Of a DNA stretch of 41,319 bases, positions 15,320 through 25,598 are shown in pieces. Position 1 is the first letter of the stretch. Every line of letters begins with the position of its first letter. The notes beneath the pieces were generated by a model. It made no database searches. It worked only from the letters and a program-made list of their open reading frames with translations, and was not told where the DNA came from. The DNA comes from Bradyrhizobium campsiandrae (GTDB lineage Bacteria; Pseudomonadota; Alphaproteobacteria; Rhizobiales; Xanthobacteraceae): assembly GCF_014529705.1 (NCBI RefSeq), contig NZ_JAANIH010000075.1:1-41319 (forward strand), written 5' to 3'. Made by a program: the position numbers and the translations under genes.

Positions 15320-16561
15320 CTACGACCTGTAATCGCCGTTAATCGCGACATATTCCTTGGTGAGATCGCAGGTCAGCACGCGGTCGCGGCCTTTGCCGAG
15401 GCCGAGCGAGACCTTTATCGCGATCTCCGGCGCCTTCATGGCTTCCGACACCTGGGCTTCGTCATAGGACGGATCGCGCGCACCGTTCTTGGCAACGCGG
15501 ATGCCGTTGAAGGAGATCGAGAGCTTGTCGCGATCGGCCGGCTCGCCGGCCTTGCCGACGGCCATCACCACGCGGCCCCAATTGGCGTCCTCGCCCGCGA
15601 TCGCGGTCTTCACCAGCGGCGAGTTGGCGATCGACATCGCGATCTTGCGCGCGGACGCCTTGGTCTTGGCGCCCTCGACGGTGATCTCGACCAGTTTTCG
15701 CGCGCCTTCACCGTCTCGTGCCACTTGCTCGGAAAGGTTGGCGAGGATCTGGTTGAAGGCTTTCACGAAGGCCTTCAGCCGGGGATCGCTGGCGCGGCTG
15801 ATTTTTGGCGCGCCATGCTCAGCAGCGGCCCCCGTCGCGAATGCCAGCAGCGTGTCCGAGGTCGAGGTATCGCCGTCGATCGTGACGGCGTTGAACGTGT
15901 CCTCCACGCCGGACTTGAGCAGGGCCTGCAACGCGGCCGGTGCGATCGGCGCATCGGTGAAGATGAAGGACAGCATCGTCGCCATGTCGGGGGCGATCAT
16001 GCCGGCGCCCTTGGCCATGCCGTTGATGGTGACCTTGGCCTTGCCGAGCTTCACGGTTGCGGTCGCGACCTTGGGGAAGGTGTCCGTGGTCATGATCGCC
16101 TTGGCGGCGGCGAGATAGTCGCCTGCTTCCGCTGATACGGCGAGGCGTCCCAGCACGCCGTCGAACTTGGTGGCGTCCAGCGGCTCGCCGATCACGCCGG
16201 TCGAGGCCAGGAAGATCTCGCTCTCGCTGCAGCCGACGGCCTTGGCGGCAATCTTCGCGGTCAGGGCGGTGGAGGCGCGGCCGGTCTTGCCGGTGAAGGC
16301 GTTGGCATTGCCGGAATTGACGACGAGGGCGCGCGCCTTGCCGCCCTTCAGCTTGGCGCGGCACCATTCCACCGGCGCGGACGGGCATTTCGACCTGGTG
16401 AAGACCCCGGCGACCGCCGTGCCCTTGTCCATGATCGCCAGCAGCACGTCGGTGCGGTTCTTGTAGCGGATGCCGGCCTCGGCCGTCGCAAGACGAACGC
16501 CCGCGATCACGGGCATGTCAGGGACGTTCCTGGGGGCGAGAGGAGAGACGGAGGATGACAT
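15320..16561 (-). CDS. argJ: Bifunctional ornithine acetyltransferase / N-acetylglutamate synthase
   Basis: ArgJ transfers the acetyl group from N-acetylornithine to glutamate and, in bifunctional forms, also makes N-acetylglutamate from acetyl-CoA, completing the cyclic arginine pathway. The 413-residue precursor has the self-cleavage motif KGAGMIAPDMATML; cleavage before Thr195 yields alpha and beta chains, with this Thr as nucleophile. The C-terminal part ends LTKEYVAINGDYRS, the usual ArgJ ending. Whether it is mono- or bifunctional cannot be told from sequence. It follows the prolyl isomerase gene after a strong hairpin, so it probably has its own promoter in the 133-base gap. Confidence 0.97.
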   Translation of the reverse strand: MSSSVSPLAPRNVPDMPVIAGVRLATAEAGIRYKNRTDVLLAIMDKGTAVAGVFTRSKCPSAPVEWCRAKLKGGKARALVVNSGNANAFTGKTGRASTALTAKIAAKAVGCSESEIFLASTGVIGEPLDATKFDGVLGRLAVSAEAGDYLAAAKAIMTTDTFPKVATATVKLGKAKVTINGMAKGAGMIAPDMATMLSFIFTDAPIAPAALQALLKSGVEDTFNAVTIDGDTSTSDTLLAFATGAAAEHGAPKISRASDPRLKAFVKAFNQILANLSEQVARDGEGARKLVEITVEGAKTKASARKIAMSIANSPLVKTAIAGEDANWGRVVMAVGKAGEPADRDKLSISFNGIRVAKNGARDPSYDEAQVSEAMKAPEIAIKVSLGLGKGRDRVLTCDLTKEYVAINGDYRS

Positions 16562-16596
16562 CGGAGGGGCGCGCCTTGGTGGGATCTGGATAAGCA

Positions 16597-16648
16597 GATG
16601 CCCGGCCCCTCCTAGCGAAGACGAGCTTCGCTCTCGGGGCCGGGCATC
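16597..16648 (-). terminator. Strong hairpin terminator of the prolyl isomerase gene
   Basis: The arms GATGCCCGGCCCC (16597-16609) and GGGGCCGGGCATC (16636-16648) give a perfect 13-base-pair stem. The loop holds a further AGCGAAG/CTTCGCT stem. It begins 46 bases beyond the prolyl isomerase stop, on the same strand, and upstream of argJ. No U tail follows. Confidence 0.6.
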
Positions 16649-16694
16649 GGGAAGGCTTAGATACTCTTCACGTCACCGAAGTGACAGCGAATTC

Positions 16695-17612
16695 TTACTT
16701 CTTGGCGGGAGGCGCCATCTTGCTGTCGGCGGGCTTCGCATCGGAAGGCTTGGCGTCCTTGGACGCGTCCGCCTGGTCCGTCCGCTCGACCTTGGCGTCA
16801 GCCCGGAGCTTGGCGACATAGTCGGCCTGGGCCTTGCGGGTGACGTACTGCTCGATCTGAGCCTTGACCTGCTCGAAGTCGGGCGCCTTGCGGTTGCGCT
16901 TTTCCTCGACCTTGATGACGTGCCAGCCGAACTGCGACTTGACGGGGTCGGAGATCTTGCCCGGCTCCAGCGAGAACGCGACGGCCGAGAATTCCGGCAC
17001 CATCTGTTCCTTGGTGAAGAAGCCGAGGTCGCCGCCGTCGGCCGAGCCCGGATCCTTCGACTTCTTCTTGGCGAGCTCGGCGAAATCGGCGCCCTTGTCG
17101 AGCTCGGCCTTCACCGCCTTGGCCTCGTCCTCGGTCTCGACCAGGATGTGGCGGGCGCGCACTTCCTGCTCTCCGGTGATCTGCTTGGAGGCCTCCTCAT
17201 AGACCTTCTTCATGGCGTCGTCGGTGGTCGCGGCCTTGCCTTCCTGGGCCAGCAGGCTGTCCATCAACAGGCGGTTGCGGGCGAATGCCATCCGCTTCTT
17301 GAATTCCTCGCCGTCGGCGACCTTCTTGTCCTCGGCGGCCTTGGCCACGATCTTCATGTCGATCAGGAAGGAGAGGACGTTCTCGTCCTTGGTCGCCGGA
17401 TCCATCTGGGCGAGGCTCGGCCCGAGCTCTTCCTCGGCCATGGCGACGTCGCTCTTCTTGATTTCAGCACCATTGACCTTGGCCAGAACCGGATCGTCGG
17501 CCGCCCGGAGCGGACCGGCGAAGGCCAGGGTCAGCGCCAAAGCGAGGCTGCCAGCCAGGGCTGACGCATGGCGGAAACGCAGGCCGGTGGTTACCGGGAA
17601 CGAGGTGGTCAT
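16695..17612 (-). CDS. Exported parvulin-type peptidyl-prolyl cis-trans isomerase
   Basis: The 305-residue protein has a signal peptide with a hydrophobic core SALAGSLALALTLAFAG and an AxA-like site near LRAADD, so it acts in the periplasm. A SurA/PrsA-like N-terminal chaperone region (about 40-140) precedes the parvulin domain with RARHILVETEDEAKAV and GGDLGFFTKEQMVPEF, followed by GWHVIKVEEKR. The C-terminus is Lys/Asp/Ala-rich and disordered. It probably folds exported or outer-membrane proteins. ATG 17610-17612 was chosen because AAAGGATT lies just upstream and it starts directly before the signal peptide; an in-frame ATG at 17660 would add 16 residues. It is divergent from secA. Confidence 0.93.
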   Translation of the reverse strand: MTTSFPVTTGLRFRHASALAGSLALALTLAFAGPLRAADDPVLAKVNGAEIKKSDVAMAEEELGPSLAQMDPATKDENVLSFLIDMKIVAKAAEDKKVADGEEFKKRMAFARNRLLMDSLLAQEGKAATTDDAMKKVYEEASKQITGEQEVRARHILVETEDEAKAVKAELDKGADFAELAKKKSKDPGSADGGDLGFFTKEQMVPEFSAVAFSLEPGKISDPVKSQFGWHVIKVEEKRNRKAPDFEQVKAQIEQYVTRKAQADYVAKLRADAKVERTDQADASKDAKPSDAKPADSKMAPPAKK

Positions 17613-17964
17613 GGAAAATCCTTTTGTTGAAGCAGGGGGCTGCTCGAGCGGGGCGGACACTCGCCCAATTCAGGGGGGCTTGGCAACGCGAAAAGTCTGT
17701 CAAAATGATGAATTTGCGGCAAGATCGGCCGCCGTTGACAAGGCTAGGGGCCGGCCATATCTCTGCCGGGTCGCGTCCATGGCGATGGCGTTTATTTTGC
17801 TGCGTTTTTGGCCGTTGAACCCTGACTTGCTCAATTCCCACCCATATCGCGGATGACCCCGCAGTCGGGCACTGACACCACGCGGCGTCACGGTGAGTTG
17901 ATAGGCAGGTGGGTGACAACCTACTGGCTGCAACGCGGTTAATTCGCGAACACAGGAACTGGTC
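17613..17964. promoter_or_regulatory. Divergent promoter region between prolyl isomerase gene and secA
   Basis: This 352-base gap carries no gene. A plus-strand TTGACA at 17735-17740 is followed after 17 bases by TATCTC, a plausible though weak secA promoter with a leader of over 200 bases. AGGA precedes the secA ATG by 6-9 bases. The minus-strand promoter for the isomerase is not obvious. The long secA leader shows no SecM-like reading frame that I can support. Confidence 0.4.
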
Positions 17965-20805
<2,841 letters not shown>

Positions 20806-20838
20806 GCCTCGCGGCCTCTTCCTGCCCGCGGGCAGAGA

Positions 20839-20867
20839 CCGGAATTCAAACGCAACCTGAATTCCGG
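20839..20867 (+). terminator. Hairpin downstream of secA
   Basis: CCGGAATTC and GAATTCCGG form a perfect 9-base-pair stem around an 11-base loop, 34 bases after the secA stop. There is no T-run after it, so termination would be by another route or the hairpin may only stabilise the mRNA end. The rest of the 296-base gap to the next gene (20868-21101) holds nothing I recognise. Confidence 0.45.
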
Positions 20868-21101
20868 ATGCGGAGGCGCTTGCTGAGCGGAACCATCGTC
20901 ACAGGGTAAGACCGGCAACAACTTTGGTGCAGCGGCATTAACCAGGACGTGATGCCGGACCGGCGCGGGTTCCAGGCCGCGCGGAATTGTCCGCAGCCCG
21001 CAATCGGTTGTTAGGAAATTGCGTTCAACCTCGCCGCGCATCGGGCGGGGCAGTCAAGGCGGACCCGGCTCTTTTCAGGGCATCAGTCGGGGGCCGCATC
21101 C

Positions 21102-23585
21102 TTGCAGATCACCAGCAAAGTTCACGGTCGCTACTATGTGGCGATCTTTGTGCTCGCCTCCGTCACGCTGTCCTACCAGATCCTGATCACGCGCTTCTTC
21201 AGCGTGATGCTCTACTATCATTTTGCATTCGCCGCCATTTCACTGGCCATGCTCGGGCTGACGCGCGGTGCGATGGAGGTCTACGACAAGCCCGAACGTT
21301 ACGCTCCGGAACGGGTCGGCGCGGAATTTGCCCGCCATGCATCGCGGTTTGCCATCAGCAGCGTTGGCGCCATGATCGCCTTCTTGTGCGTGCCGCTCGT
21401 GGTGCCCGCGCAATGGGTGCAGGTCGCGCTGGCGCTCGCGGCGATGACCTTCGTCATTCCGTTCACGGAAGGCGGGCTCTGCATCACGCTGTTGCTGACG
21501 CGCCTGCCCTATGGCGGGGGGTGGCTCTATGCGGCTGATCTGACCGGCGCTGCGCTCGGATGCCTCGGGGTTATCCTCGTCTTGCTGGTGATCGATCCCG
21601 TCAGCGCCACCCTGTGGCTCGGCGCTCTGGCCGCCGCGGCCGGTTGGCTCGTGATACGAAACAGCGATGACGCCCGCGGCTTGCGCTTCAGCGCAGCCAC
21701 CGTGTTGGCGCTGGCAGCCCTCGCCGCCGTCCATACCGGCCTCGACCTGACCGGCGGCCATCGCCTTGGCGTGGTCTGGGCCAAGGGCACCCAGCAGATC
21801 GGCACGCTGTTCGAGCGCTGGAATACCTATTCGCGCGTCAGGGTGATTCCGATCGGCGAGGTGGTTCCGTTCGGCTGGGGCTTCGCCCACGAGCAAAGTG
21901 TGAAGATAGATCAGCACTTTCTCGACATCGACGCCGATGCGGGGACGCCCATCACCAGGTTCGATGGCGATCTTCAGAAACTGTCCTATCTCAAGGACGA
22001 CGTGATCAACGCCGCGTATCTGATCCAGCAGCCGGCCGACGTCGCCGTGGTCGGCGTGGGTGGCGGTCGCGACATCCTGTCCAGCCTGTATTTCGGCGCC
22101 AAGCATATCCACGGAATTGAAATCAATCCGGCGATCTTTGAAGTCCTCACCGACAAGTTCGCCGATTTCTCCGGCCATCTCGATCGTCAGCCCGGCGTGT
22201 CGCTGGTCAACGCCGAGGCCAGAAGCTACATCAACGGCTCATCCGATCGATACGATCTGGTGCAGATCTCGTTGATCGACACTTGGGCCGCGACGGCCGC
22301 CGGCGGCCTGACGCTGACGGAAAACCGCCTGTATACGGTGGAGGCCTGGGACGATTTCTATTCTGCGCTCAAACCCGGTGGCATGCTCTCGGTGTCGCGC
22401 TGGTATGATCGGGAAAAGCATCGCGGCGAGTTCTATCGCCTGATCGCGATTGCGGCCGACGCGCTCCAGCGCAAGGGCGTGCCTGCGGCCGAACTGTCCC
22501 AGCACGTCGTCGCGCTGAACGTCGACGACATCGTAACCGTCGTCAGCCGCCCGGACGCATTCACCCCGGCGCAATGGCAGGCTGCGCGCGAGCGTCTCGT
22601 CGCGCAGGGATTCAAGATCATGCTGGCGCCGGATGCCACATTCGATACGATCACCTCGAGGCTGCTGTCCGGCAAGGCCGACCAGGCCTTCCTGGATTCG
22701 CTGCCGGAGAACATCGCGGCCTCGACCGACGACAATCCGTTCTTCTTCTATACGGCTCGCCTGCGCGATCTCGCGATCAATCACGCGTCACTGTCGATGA
22801 ACAACAACGCCGCGATCAACATGACATGGTGGCTCGTGGTCATCGCGCTTGCGGCATGTGTCAATTACATCGCGATACCCTTCATTCGCCTCGCGCGGCG
22901 GGTGCCGTTGCAGACGCTCGCCCCGCCCGTGACCTATTTCAGCGCGATCGGGATGGGTTTCATGCTGATCGAGATCTCGCAGATGCAGCGGTTGATGGTG
23001 TTTCTCGGCCATCCCGTCTACGGTCTGAGCGTGGTGCTGTTCACGATCCTGCTGTTCAGCGGGATCGGTAGCACCACCGTCGGCGCGTCAGGCGCTCGAC
23101 CGGCGGCGGTGATCGCAAGGGTCATCGCCCTTCTCGCCACGCTGGTGGCGGCAGGGCTGTTCACGCCGCTGGTGACCGTCTGGGCACGTGCGGAATCAAC
23201 CGGCATCCGTATCCTGCTGTCGGTCCTGCTGTTGGCGCCTCCGGCGTTTTGCATGGGGATGATGTTTCCGCTCGGGCTCTGGATCTGGCGGCGTCATCAG
23301 GGGCTGTTGCCGTTCTTCTGGAGCACCAACGGAATCACCTCGATACTCGCCTCGGTGCTGGGCATGACCTTGTCGATCGAATTCGGCATCGCCCGGACCT
23401 ACATGCTGGGTGCCTGCTTCTACCTCGTCTGTGCGATCATGATCGTCGCGAGCCGCAGGACCAGTCTTGCTGCGACTGCGGCCGCTACGCCGGTGACGAG
23501 CCCGGCACTGGTCCCCGATCAGGACATGGCCGCCTTCGCGCCCAGCGCTGGCCTGCATCGCGAGCTGCTGACGGAAGAGAAGTAG
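21102..23585 (+). CDS. Membrane-embedded spermidine synthase-like protein
   Basis: The 827-residue protein has about six N-terminal membrane helices (residues 12-205), a soluble Rossmann-like domain (about 225-555) and further helices to about 795. The soluble part has the nucleotide-binding glycine loop VVGVGGGRD at 316-324 and an acidic GIEINPAIFEVL strand end, as in spermidine/spermine synthase-like and SAM-dependent enzymes. The aspartate/glutamate set of true polyamine synthases is not clearly present, so the reaction is unknown. The best start is TTG at 21102, directly before MQITSKVHGRYYVAIF, with no good ATG before helix 1. It seems to be a single-gene unit, converging with marR. Confidence 0.82.
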   Translation: MQITSKVHGRYYVAIFVLASVTLSYQILITRFFSVMLYYHFAFAAISLAMLGLTRGAMEVYDKPERYAPERVGAEFARHASRFAISSVGAMIAFLCVPLVVPAQWVQVALALAAMTFVIPFTEGGLCITLLLTRLPYGGGWLYAADLTGAALGCLGVILVLLVIDPVSATLWLGALAAAAGWLVIRNSDDARGLRFSAATVLALAALAAVHTGLDLTGGHRLGVVWAKGTQQIGTLFERWNTYSRVRVIPIGEVVPFGWGFAHEQSVKIDQHFLDIDADAGTPITRFDGDLQKLSYLKDDVINAAYLIQQPADVAVVGVGGGRDILSSLYFGAKHIHGIEINPAIFEVLTDKFADFSGHLDRQPGVSLVNAEARSYINGSSDRYDLVQISLIDTWAATAAGGLTLTENRLYTVEAWDDFYSALKPGGMLSVSRWYDREKHRGEFYRLIAIAADALQRKGVPAAELSQHVVALNVDDIVTVVSRPDAFTPAQWQAARERLVAQGFKIMLAPDATFDTITSRLLSGKADQAFLDSLPENIAASTDDNPFFFYTARLRDLAINHASLSMNNNAAINMTWWLVVIALAACVNYIAIPFIRLARRVPLQTLAPPVTYFSAIGMGFMLIEISQMQRLMVFLGHPVYGLSVVLFTILLFSGIGSTTVGASGARPAAVIARVIALLATLVAAGLFTPLVTVWARAESTGIRILLSVLLLAPPAFCMGMMFPLGLWIWRRHQGLLPFFWSTNGITSILASVLGMTLSIEFGIARTYMLGACFYLVCAIMIVASRRTSLAATAAATPVTSPALVPDQDMAAFAPSAGLHRELLTEEK

Positions 23586-23647
23586 CGGGCGCTTGCGGCG
23601 CATCGTGCAGCGACGGAGTTAGCCCCGGCGGGTTGCGACGGAGCCAA

Positions 23648-24082
23648 TCAATTCGAGCTGTCGATCAAGCTCTCCAGCAGTCGCTTCAATTCGCTGGTCG
23701 ACTTGTCGCCGTAGCTCTCCAGGATGTGCTCCTCCTGGTCGACCGCGAGTGAGTTGAGCTTCTTGCACAGCACCTTGCCGCGGTCGGAGATGAACATCAG
23801 CACCTTGCGGCGGTCGTTCGGGTCCTGCACGCGATAGACCAGCGTGTCGGAGACCATGCGGTCGATCATCTTGGTCAGCGTCGGATGGTTGAGCAGCACG
23901 GCATCGGCGAGCTCGCCCATCGAATGGCCGTCGCCGTCGGACAGCACTTTCAGGATGCGCCACTGCTCGACGGGAACTCCCTCCTTGCTCAAGCGCAGTT
24001 CCAGCTGCCGGTTGATCTCCCGGTTGGCTTGCGCGAGCAGGTAGGCGAGGTGTTCGGTGATGGGAGCGTTCGATTTTGCCAC
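23648..24082 (-). CDS. MarR-family transcriptional regulator
   Basis: The 144-residue protein has a winged-helix MarR fold: QWRILKVLSDGDGHSMGELADAVLL, then the recognition helix region NHPTLTKMIDRMVSDTLV and the wing VQDPNDRRKVLMFISDRG. MarR proteins are dimeric repressors released by small ligands. It is divergent from an amide-utilisation operon and most likely controls it, with the palindrome at 24156-24167 as a candidate operator. The ligand is unknown; an amide or aromatic acid product is a guess. I chose the GTG at 24080-24082 (VAKSNAPITEHLAYLL); an in-frame TTG at 24106 would add eight residues. Confidence 0.9.
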   Translation of the reverse strand: MAKSNAPITEHLAYLLAQANREINRQLELRLSKEGVPVEQWRILKVLSDGDGHSMGELADAVLLNHPTLTKMIDRMVSDTLVYRVQDPNDRRKVLMFISDRGKVLCKKLNSLAVDQEEHILESYGDKSTSELKRLLESLIDSSN

Positions 24083-24132
24083 GGCTAAGACTTCGTCTTG
24101 ACCCAAATGAGTGAATGTCTTGCAATCAATGC

Positions 24133-24184
24133 TGCATCTATATGCACTTCAATTGTTGAATATTCAATATTTTCAAAATAGGAT
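24133..24184 (+). promoter_or_regulatory. Candidate MarR operator and amide-operon promoter
   Basis: The marR upstream region is AT-rich, unlike its surroundings. It holds a perfect 12-base palindrome TTGAATATTCAA (24156-24167) and an inverted repeat TGCAT-CTAT-ATGCA (24133-24146). TTGAAT inside the palindrome is followed after 17 bases by TAGGAT (24179-24184), a -35/-10-like pair reading toward the operon. On the other strand the same palindrome gives TTGAAT with a CATATA about 17 bases on, reading toward marR. A repressor bound here would block both directions. This is pattern-based; binding is not shown. Confidence 0.5.
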
Positions 24185-24261
24185 GATTGCCCAACAAAAG
24201 GGCGGATGCCGCGGCCGCCTGCTCAATGTGCTTACAGGTCTGGAGCCAGACAGGAGTCGGC

Positions 24262-25446
24262 GTGCGCGCGACGGTAAACTTCCCGGCTCACGGCGGTCCG
24301 GCGTTGCCGCCGTCCTTGCTGTTCAGGAATCTGTCGTCACCGACGGCTGACGGCGCGCTGGCGCCGAACGATCACGCCCTGTTCAAGCGGCGCGGCCCGA
24401 ACAAGCTGCGCGTCGGCGGCTTCATCTGCTGCACTGGCTCCCCTGGGATCTGGGGGCCCTGCGCCACCAACAGCGCACAGCTCGCGGTCGCCGAGATCAA
24501 CAAGCGCGGCGGCATTCTCGGCCGCGAGGTCGAGTTTTCCGTCTACGACGCCGGCGGTCCGCTGGACGAGGTGCTGAACCGCGCCGAGCAGGCCATCGCC
24601 TTCGACGAGCTCGATCTCATCGTCGGCCTGCACACCAGCGCGGTCCGCGTCGCCTTGCGCGACGTCACCACGCGTCATCGCATTCCCTATATCTACACGC
24701 CAGTCTATGAGGGCGGCGAGCGCACGCCGGGCGTGATGGCGATCGGCGAGACTCCGCGCTGGCAGAGCCGGCCGTCGATCCACTGGCTTGCCGACGTCAA
24801 GAAGGCCCAGCGCTGGTACCTGATCGGCAGCGATTACGTCTGGCCCTGGCAGTCCCACCGTGCGGTGAAGAATTACATCAAGGAAACCGGCGGCCATGTC
24901 GTCGGCGAGGAGTTCGTTCCCCTCGGCGAAGACAATCACGAGCCGCATCTGGCACGCATCCGCGCCGCGCGGCCGGACGTGGTGCTGATCTCGCTGATCG
25001 GCACCGACAGCAGCACCTTCAACCGCGCCTTTGGCGAGTCTGGCCTGGGCGCCACCACGCTGCGGCTTGCCGGCGCCATGGACGACACCGTACTGCTCGG
25101 CATCGGCGCCGACAACAGCGAGAACATGTTCTGCGCCTCCGGCTATTTCACCGGCACCGGGGCGCGCGCCAATGACGATTTCCAGAGCCGCTATCGCGCG
25201 ATGTTCGGCCCGAATGCGCCGCCGATCGGCTCGGTCGGGCAGTCCGGCTATGAAGGCATGCGCTTTCTCGAAGCGGTCGCCAACAAGGCCGGGTCATTGG
25301 CGATGGGACCGATGCTCAAAGCCGGCCGCAACATTGTCTACAGCGGCGCGCGCGGAACGGTCATCGTTCGCGATGGACGCGCGCGGATGCCGATGCATCT
25401 CGCCGAGGCCGATGGTCTCGACTTCAAGCTGATCAAGCCGATCTGA
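24262..25446 (+). CDS. AmiC/urea-type ligand-binding protein without signal peptide
   Basis: The 394-residue protein belongs to the type I periplasmic-binding-protein fold of the Urt/AmiC/FmdD group: CTGSPGIWGPCATNSAQLAV, INKRGGILGREVEFSVYDAG, IGSDYVWPWQSHRAVKNYI, and VLISLIGTDSSTFNRAF. AmiC of Pseudomonas aeruginosa is a cytoplasmic amide sensor of this fold. Here too no signal peptide is seen: the N-terminus is polar (RATVNFPAHGGPALPPSLLF). GTG at 24262 follows CAGGAG by 7 bases, the only good ribosome site; an in-frame TTG at 24187 adds nothing signal-like. It is the first gene after the MarR operator and probably senses amides or urea inside the cell. A role as a second transport receptor is the alternative. 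Confidence 0.82.
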   Translation: MRATVNFPAHGGPALPPSLLFRNLSSPTADGALAPNDHALFKRRGPNKLRVGGFICCTGSPGIWGPCATNSAQLAVAEINKRGGILGREVEFSVYDAGGPLDEVLNRAEQAIAFDELDLIVGLHTSAVRVALRDVTTRHRIPYIYTPVYEGGERTPGVMAIGETPRWQSRPSIHWLADVKKAQRWYLIGSDYVWPWQSHRAVKNYIKETGGHVVGEEFVPLGEDNHEPHLARIRAARPDVVLISLIGTDSSTFNRAFGESGLGATTLRLAGAMDDTVLLGIGADNSENMFCASGYFTGTGARANDDFQSRYRAMFGPNAPPIGSVGQSGYEGMRFLEAVANKAGSLAMGPMLKAGRNIVYSGARGTVIVRDGRARMPMHLAEADGLDFKLIKPI

Positions 25447-25598
25447 CCCGCGCGGCAATCCGGCGGGAGGCCTTTTGCAAAATAATACTTGAAAAGGAAA
25501 ATATTTCCGTTTTGAATGTTTCGGCGAGCTCGCCGGTGCGTGTGTCGCGCCGGGGCGGCCACGCCCATCTTCGTTCTAGGAAATTTCAGGAGAGCGCC
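25447..25598 (+). promoter_or_regulatory. AT-rich gap with possible internal promoter before the amidase gene
   Basis: The 152-base space contains an unusually AT-rich patch (25473-25515). TTGCAA at 25475-25480 is followed after 17 bases by AAAATA, a weak promoter-like pair, and GGAAA-ATA-TTTCC at 25496-25508 is a short perfect inverted repeat. AGGAGAG (25588-25594) is the amidase ribosome site. The patch could give the amidase and transporter genes extra, separately controlled expression. Confidence 0.3.
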
